Source of the DNA: Psococerastis gibbosa
Lineage: Eukaryota > Arthropoda > Insecta > Psocodea > Psocidae
DNA length: 64,000 nucleotides
Assembly (NCBI GenBank): GCA_963971405.1
Contig: OZ020489.1
Coordinates: forward strand, 31,212,290 to 31,276,289
Direction: 5' to 3'
The notes under the pieces were generated by a model. The model was not told the DNA's origin. It saw nothing but the letters and a program-made list of their open reading frames with translations, and did no database searches. Positions 53,205-61,200 of this stretch are shown piece by piece. The first letter of the stretch is position 1. Each line of letters opens with the position of its first letter. A program made the position numbers and the translations under genes.

Positions 53205-53485
53205 TTAAATGCCACTTTTACCAGTTTTAAACGGTTTTTTACATTTCTCGAGTAATATTATTTAAAAAAATAATAATAATAAATGCCACTTTTACCAGTT
53301 TTATACAGTTTTAAACGGTTTTTTACATTTCTCGAGTAATATTATTTAAAAAAAAAATCATAAATGCCACTTTTACCAGTTTTACAGTTTTAAACGTGTT
53401 TTTTTTTTTACATTTCTCGAGTAATATTTTTTTATTTTTAAATTCATAAATGCCACTTTTACCAGTTGTACAGTTTTAAAGATGG
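53205..53485. repeat. About 80-bp tandem repeat, 3.5 units
   Basis: Units begin AAATGCCACTTTTACCAGTT (about 53208, 53281, 53360 and 53447) and contain TTTTACATTTCTCGAGTAAT and an A-rich run. Length varies through A and T runs. Confidence 0.8.
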
Positions 53486-55014
53486 CCCATGTCGGGCCCT
53501 CCTATGGTTTTTGGTTGAGAGGACATGCTACGTAGACAATTAGCATCCCAAAATGTGCTTCAACTTTTTATTTTTTAATTAATTAACAAAGCAAGTAGGC
53601 CTAGCCTAATTAAAGATTTGGCTCATGTAAGTTGTAGAACTGTAGAAGAGTACTTCATGCATCATATATATAGTAGGACACATTAAAATTTTGGTACCTT
53701 AGGCTAGTTCTTTCCATATACTCGCATAGGGGGGGGGGGGGTGATCAATATATGCATTTATATAAGGTGATTAGTACGTTTTATTGCAATGAAGATAAGA
53801 GCCAAGTTATAATGTATCAAAATTTTTTGTTTATTTCACTTCATAGAAACTCGAAGCTTGGCATTATTTTCAACCTGCTTCTTCATAAAAGTAATAACTT
53901 ATTTTTTCACATGGCACACCCAATGGCCCCGTGGAGGAAGCCCACGGCAGGGGGCCATGGTTCACTACTGGAAAACCCCTGTATTATGGCTAGGATGACC
54001 ATAATTTTGAAATTGAAAAACAGTAAATCATCCGAATGTCTATTCTATATAGTGTAAACTTGCTTTTCAAATACTCATTTTGTCCAGTGTAGAATTATTT
54101 TTGAATTAATTTTCCCTAATCATAAATAAAAGATAGGCCTACTACTTAATCATACATCAATCAAATTTATTATGTATTGTAATTAAACGTAATATCTTAG
54201 TCCAATTAAAAGAACAGTTCTAAGCTGCATATTTTTTTCCAGACAAAATATTTTTGGTGTTTTTGGCAAATCAAAACAGTATCAGTACAGAGACACCAAG
54301 AAACAGTACTGTCCTGCCAAAAACAGTATAGATGGTCACCCTAATTATTGCATTGCAAATTTGCAATGCCAGTGCGAAAGACACCCTCCTTATACAACAG
54401 TGTTGTCAAGTCAAGTTGGGCTTGGGCAATGCGAAGGCTTACTCTAATTTTTATCAGATTCAATAATTACTCGATCGAAGAAATATTTGGAATGTTGAAA
54501 GTTGAAGTCTACGATATTAATCTGAATTTAGGTATTAACTTTCCATTTTTTCTTAGACCCATATTTATTGGATCGAAAATTGGAACAATATTCGAACGCG
54601 TAATAGCGTTCTTAGGAATGCGTTCTTTTTTATGATTTGGTATTCGGTATTATTCGATATTCGTAGCAATCTCTACTATTTTCACAGCGATAATGAAATG
54701 AAATGAAAAACGGCTTTATATTAGGCGAGCTTTAGCCCCGAAGGGCTACTCTACCAGCTAACCTAATACTATACAGATTAACCCAATACCTTTACAGATA
54801 AAATACAAGATCTTTTTTTTATAATTATGAAAATACGTATTAACTACCACAATCCAGACACAGCCTTTCATCTTATAACCTAATGATATACTAAATTATT
54901 TTATGGTACCGTACTCCTTTCTACATTATGATAAAAATACGTTTTAAATCTCACACGCACCAATTATTTGAATAAATATGTCACCGCTAGTAAAAAAAAA
55001 TTATATTTAAAACA
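53486..55014. other. Region beyond the 3' end of MRE11; repeat fragments only
   Basis: 53620-53685 is a fragment of the TTAA foldback family (GATTTGGCTCATGTAAG, CTTCATGCATCATATAT). 54689-54770 repeats the GAAAAACGGCTTTATATTAG block seen at 18325. A 12-base G run lies at 53730-53741. Chance frames at 53752-54057 and 54348-54635 are AT-rich and unrecognised. Confidence 0.5.
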
Positions 55015-55020
55015 TTTATT
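55015..55020 (-). promoter_or_regulatory. AATAAA polyadenylation signal overlapping the MRE11 stop
   Basis: On the minus strand the end of the MRE11 frame reads GAA TAA ATG, which forms AATAAA across the last sense codon and the stop. No other AATAAA is seen in the following 100 bases. If used, the 3' UTR would be only 10-30 bases; a more distal site may exist. Confidence 0.4.
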
Positions 55021-55251
55021 CTGAATCAGTCTCATATGCAATGGAGCTCTGAATCATAGCTTGTGACGCTAGCGCGGCTTTTCTGGTGGATGCAGCGCGT
55101 GAAGAAATGCTCGTGTCGGGTGCAGGGTTCTTTCTTGCGGATGAAGAAGCTGCAGCTGCGCGACCTCTACCGGCGGAACTTGAACCTCTGCCTCCACGAT
55201 TGCCACGTCCCCTTCCTCCTCGACCTTTTGCTCCACTTGGTGGGAAGTCCT
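55016..55251 (-). CDS. MRE11: MRE11 terminal exon, Gly-Arg-rich tail
   Basis: 236 bases including the TAA stop at 55018-55016. Encodes EDFPPSGAKGRGGRGRGNRG followed by GRGSSSAGRGRAAAASSSAR and a Ser/Ala-rich end, QSSIAYETDSE. The GAR motif is a known MRE11 feature; in vertebrates it is arginine-methylated and binds DNA. Confidence 0.94.
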
Positions 55252-58200
55252 CTGTAAATATATATAAATATTTTTGATGTAATGTTTCTAGTTAAGCTCA
55301 TATTCAGTCATATAACCTATGTATTTAAGGGGGGGGGGGGAATAAGACGTAGCCTACGTAACTGTCATCTCACTAGACACGCATTTTATTTCAAACGAAG
55401 CCAGTCAAAGGTAATTAGAAACTTTACTAGTATTGATAGAAATCGGATAGGTTAGCTGCCTACAACCAAAGTTCCTAAATTATTTTTCGGGTGCGATCTG
55501 AAGAATTATTGCACTAGGACAAGATTGCTCACTACAAGTGAGGAGCTTGGTTACAAACGTGGCCAACTCCATTTTTTCACAAAATGGGGTTTTGATCCAA
55601 CCTTGCGGAAAATTTTAATGTCCATCTGCACGTTGTAAAATAAAGTGACAAAAGCAGCCAGATTGCGCACAGAAGCGCTGAGATGTCTAGGGTTAGCTAT
55701 AAACTTAATGCAATTTTCAACAGAAAATCCGCTCTCCTGAAAAATTCTACTACTTGGAGTTGGCCATGTTTGTAAGCAGCCTCCTCAAGTATGCATCAAT
55801 ATACCGTACAATACATAGCCTACATTCGTGAAATTACCTGTACCTAATAAGCCTGTAAAATAAGGAAAATATACACAAACCTTCATCAGAGTTGTTTTTG
55901 AACTTGGGCTTTGCTCTCCCGCCAAACAAACTAGTTATCGTACTTTGCTGCGACTTTCTTTGCGAAGAAGGCGCGGGTGCAAGAGGAGCATCATCTAGCA
56001 AGTCATCGTCTATAAACAAGCAAGGTTATGGTTAACTTAATTTCGACAACATCTTTAAATAAATAAAAATATTAACCGAAATTAGAGGATATGGAAAAAC
56101 TGGGCTTGAATGAGGTTCATTTGTGACGTCATTTTGTAGATGGCAGCACCAGTTGCACTGATATCAAAGCGTTGATTTTTCCATACTATTTTTAAAAAAA
56201 TTTATTTATGTACTAATTTAAAGTGATATTTTTCTATAAATCATGGAGAATATATATATTAAATTACATGCAGAGAAATAAGGTCCAGGCATAGTAAAAA
56301 TACTAAAAGAATTAATTAGATGCTAAGAGCTTAGCTTTCACATCCAAACGGCGGCCATTTTGAATAATGGATATCGGTTTGTCGTCAGCGAACCTAGTGA
56401 CCAAAACTGTCCCTACAGAACAGAATTGAAATTTCAAAAAAACAAAACAAAAGGCGAACAACAAGACTATAAAGTCTTCTTTTCATGCTAACCTTAAAAA
56501 ACAAAAATACGATATTGTATTAATTATTGATAGATGCTTAAAATTAAATAGAGAGGAAAAAAAAGAAGGATGTCGTCACCATAGGCGGGATTCGAACCCA
56601 CGATCAATGCCTAACCGGGGCGTCGTCTTAACCGCTGGACCCCAAGCCCCGACAAGTCCAGTAATCGCCAAATCCTCTACTGTCCAAATTGACATGATTC
56701 TTGTTGCTAGACAGGTTAGCACAACTACACAACTTGAACTATCTAACCGAACAGGTCTGCGAGCTTACTTAATTGCATAAAGGCAATGCTTTATTCAATA
56801 CATTGTAGTATTATATGGTATATATAACACTGACATTAAATTAACTTTGGTTGAAGAGGTAACCTCCTCGTTATAACCGAAATTAGAGGATATGGAATCC
56901 CGCCAAGCCCAGTTTTTTTCCATATCCTGTAATTTTGGTTATAATGAGGAGGTTACCTCTTCAACCAAAGTTAATTTAATGCCAGAGTTATATATACCAT
57001 ATAATACTACAATGTATTAAATAAAAATATTGACATTTTTTTGTTCTATTACTGAGCCAACATAGCGGAGTTACACTTACTCAACTAGGAAGACTCGGAA
57101 CCACCTGCTTTACATGCCCATGGCCAGAAAATGTAGCATGTGTGGGAAGTATACTGTTATATACCATTCGCTTTATTTTGAAACTGGAAGTGTGAGAGTC
57201 AATCGTATTGGGGAGACCCACATCTGCATCTTAGGAGGAACCACAACCACAACCTAATTATTATTATTTTGGATATGATGTATTGTAGATACCTGAATCT
57301 CGTAACTGGACTTCATCGGGAGAATCTCTTCCTGACACTTGTCGTCCAGGAAATCGGGCTTCGAATCTAAAAAAAATATTTGCTACTTAGGCTTGTAAGT
57401 TTTTTAAAAGGTCTAACGTTTGAGTTCATAAAAGGCAAAAAAAATTTAGTCCCTTAATTCTTAGATTTAGCTCGTATAAATATAGCAGAAAAATACAGAA
57501 GCTGCCAAAACTAAAAAGTTCTACTTTTCCCAGATACCTACGGTATGCAGTATTATATTGTAGAATAAATTGAGGAATGTTTAAATAAAAACATTTGAGC
57601 CATTTTTGAAAGAAAATAATTAAATTATTTTTTAATTTTAATTTCCTGGCTGCGCCCATTAAGAAGCGAAGGCTTCGCGGTCACATCCAGTCAGAGGATT
57701 CTTATAATATATATACTGTATATATATAATATATGGTCCTACCAAATTTAAAAAAACTTATTACTGAAAAGTTGGCATTAGTCGATACTTTTAGGCTACT
57801 TTTACCAACCGCAACCGCTTGACAATAACAATTCGGTGGCAAAAGTTATATCCGTACTCCAAAGCATTGGCATCTAACAAGTTGCTCGGAGTCGCCCTGA
57901 AGGGGCCGTTATATTCGTCTATGAAGTTTCCCATTGTTTGGCTCTCCCAGGAAAAATTACGATATTTATATAGATTTGTAATTTCAAAGGCGAGCTAGGC
58001 GCACTCATTTTCATAGAAAAATCAGCTAGTAGGACATAAACTGTAATTTCATCTAGCGCCAACCCTAAATAATAATTCGTTGCACACTTCATAATAATCA
58101 GCATACAGACATGTGCACCCTATGCATGAAACCGATAGTAAAAAAAAAGGACGTACAACTGACGAAGTTCTCGTTCTTGGGCCTCCACATTGGTTTCCCG

Positions 58201-61200
58201 TTCATTGCGGATTCTTTCAAGTTCTTCTTTTATGGTGTCATGGTCTATGTTTGCAGCCATCAGCTTCTCTTTTGTATTGGACACTTGATGATTGGTAATT
58301 TCCTTTATAGCATTTCCAGCGTCCTTGTTCAAGAAATTGTCTACTGCAGAAGCCATTCCTACAAAATCGAATAACATTTGATATAATGGTTGTACTCATT
58401 GAACAAAAATTGAGTGAATTTTTCGCCGAAAATTCCGAAATTCTGGGAGCTCTACATGGTTCCATCCCTGCCAAAGCGTGTCACTGAGATGTAATTTCCA
58501 GAGCGCACAGACCCATTTACATTACCGTACCACAAATATTTTCTAGCTTACCTTTGACGCTAAGAACGAGTAATTGCTTGTCGGTGTTCGTCCTGAAGTA
58601 TTCCTCAACAATGGCTTCTGCACAGGCGGTGAACGCTTCTGGAGCTTCATTTGCAATCTCCCTCAACCTCTCAATGTCTTCTTTAGCGTCCCTCACGTGC
58701 TCCCGGCGCCGCGTTCCTGGTTCACTAACTTTCTTAACTCGTATCACCTGCCAAATAAATGCATCAGCTTAAATGACTGTGGCATCTTCAAAGGGATAGA
58801 TAGAAATACGGGCAAATCATCAAGGCAGTGGTTCAGCAATATGAGCACTATATTAGAGTGTTCATTCAATTTATAACCTCGGTTTGACGGTTGAAAAGGG
58901 CACCAATCAGGTAGCCTGAATGGCTGAGATTTAGCACGAGGTGATGGAGTGACTCGCTCACCGGGGGAAAAGGTACCATGTAGATTGCCCAAACGGCCGG
59001 GGTGGACTGCAGATGATGGGAAAAGGACCTAACTGCCAATATGTATTTGGAGCTTGTTGGGCGGGGTGGTAGGGGCCGCAAAATGACAGAACTCTCGGAG
59101 GATATCAATATTAATTTAAAATTGTTTTTTTTTAGTTTTATAATTAAATTTGTGGGATTTTAGTTTCGTTATTCATGGCTATCATGATTTTGGATTTTGT
59201 TTCTTTTCTTTTTCATGCCATATTATATCGGCTAAATTGGCTGAATACCGAATATTCGCGGCATCTCTCCTAAAGTCTACTAGTGCCTAGGTCTGGGCCA
59301 GTTACACGTTTTCTAAAGAGAATTAGGGGTGTTCCAAACAAAGTAGATTACAAGTAAATATCGATCGCTTGTAAAGTATCGGTAAGAAATACTGAACGGG
59401 CACAGCCATCACCAAAGCATGGCGATGCAGTGCAGTACTCCTCACCGAGACTTCTCAATGGAGTTATTTAGATCTAAAATTACTAGGTCTAAAAAAATGC
59501 ATGCAGTTCTGGTTTTCTACAGTTAATGCTATTCCAGTTTTAAATCGTGCATACCTCAGTATCCGGATTGGCTACTCTTTTATAGAAACTTTGGCCAAAC
59601 CTAACTAAATTGAACAATTGAGATTCATCATTATATTCACAGCGCAGTCGAACTAAAGGTAGAGTGGGTTGTTTAGGATGGCCTGAAAACAAACAGACGA
59701 TATAAAGATTTACATTGGGTCACACGTTTAGCGTGCCTCCAACCAACCTTGTGCTGACAATTGCCCTCAATTGCATAATAATGATTAACTCTGGACAGCT
59801 AGGTCTAAAGGTAATGCACGTATGTATCAGTGTATAGTCCACGCAAAATGAGAAAAGTATGGACATGGAATGTTTTCATCCTGTGCAACACTATAAAAAT
59901 ATTCCTGCACCATTTTGTGTTACCCATCCCGGGGCTGGAGGCCGTCATCAATATGGCTGCTAGTGTAGCCTGCATAGGAGAAGTACGTAATTTGGCGGGG
60001 AAAGCAGTGATAAGTGTAGCCTGCACAAGCTAAGTACAGAGTTTTAGACCGGGTCCTGGTATCCGTTCTGCTATGCTGCAACGTGTAAGACTTCGATATT
60101 TTTATAAATAAAACGTCTCCTGTAAAATTAGGAAAGTGGCGTTTAGAACGTTTCTCCGGGGAGCTAATCAATTTGTGCGTCGTTATTAGCACATTAGAGC
60201 GCTAGTTACATGTCTTTTAGATTACTGATGGGCAGGCTCCCTGAAGTGGAAAAAGACTTGTAACGGCAACTTAGAGGGCAATTCCGAGGCGATGGCCAAA
60301 GGAGAAGAGAGAAAGAGAGAGTGGCTGCAACATGCGATTAAGGTAAGTGTTGATATTGTATTATAGTGTATACACTAATCATCCAGTTCATTTATTTGGT
60401 TCAGCCTCTTACATGGTAAAATAAACCATAACAACCTGCAGCCTGATCATGGCGATTATAATAACGGTATTTATTTAATCCCCTGGTATTAAAAATGTAA
60501 ACAAGATAATTTTATAATGGAAAGTGCTATTCAAAATTTGTTTGTTTACATTTTTAATACCAGGGGATTAAATAAATACAGGTATTATAATCCATAATTC
60601 CACTGACCTCGATAGTGATAGTGATACTGATATTGACGTGGTAGCAGACATTTTTAGGCTGTCTTTAATGTCTGCTACCTGTCAATATCAGTATCACTAT
60701 CACTATCGAGGTCGGTGGACTTTGCACCTGAAGCGAACGACAAAGCCGTCCAAGCAGCTCGATTTTGCATAACCCTTTAAATGCGTGTCTCCCTGGACAC
60801 GCGAACAAAGAAAGTACAATAAAGCTAACCAAAAAATACCTGTAATACGTTTTTCTGCTTCTTTGATCATTTCCTCTACGCGTGCATAGCAAGCAGCTCT
60901 GATTTCTTCACTCTTTCTTTCGCGAGCTTGTGAAGATACTTGGATGTCCATCAGACGAATATTTGCCCAAACAAACGGCCTCGTTGTTTGCAACTTTAGA
61001 TCAACGAATCTGAACGTTTTACCAACACCGATTTCTAAAATACCTGTTAAATAAACGTGAACACTGAATATTGAATAACGTAAAACTTGATACGAATAAA
61101 TTTCACCTTCATGAACTCTCATCTGCCCATTAAAAATAATAATAATTGCATTCAAACAATTTAATTAATGTAGCCGAATAACGTCTTCAGTCACCTCACT

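Noticed and set aside
279-57150. tRNA genes at the SINE-A and SINE-B heads
   Set aside because: They have A and B boxes but no complete cloverleaf with an acceptor stem, and each is followed by a conserved non-tRNA body and AT-rich tail. They are SINEs.
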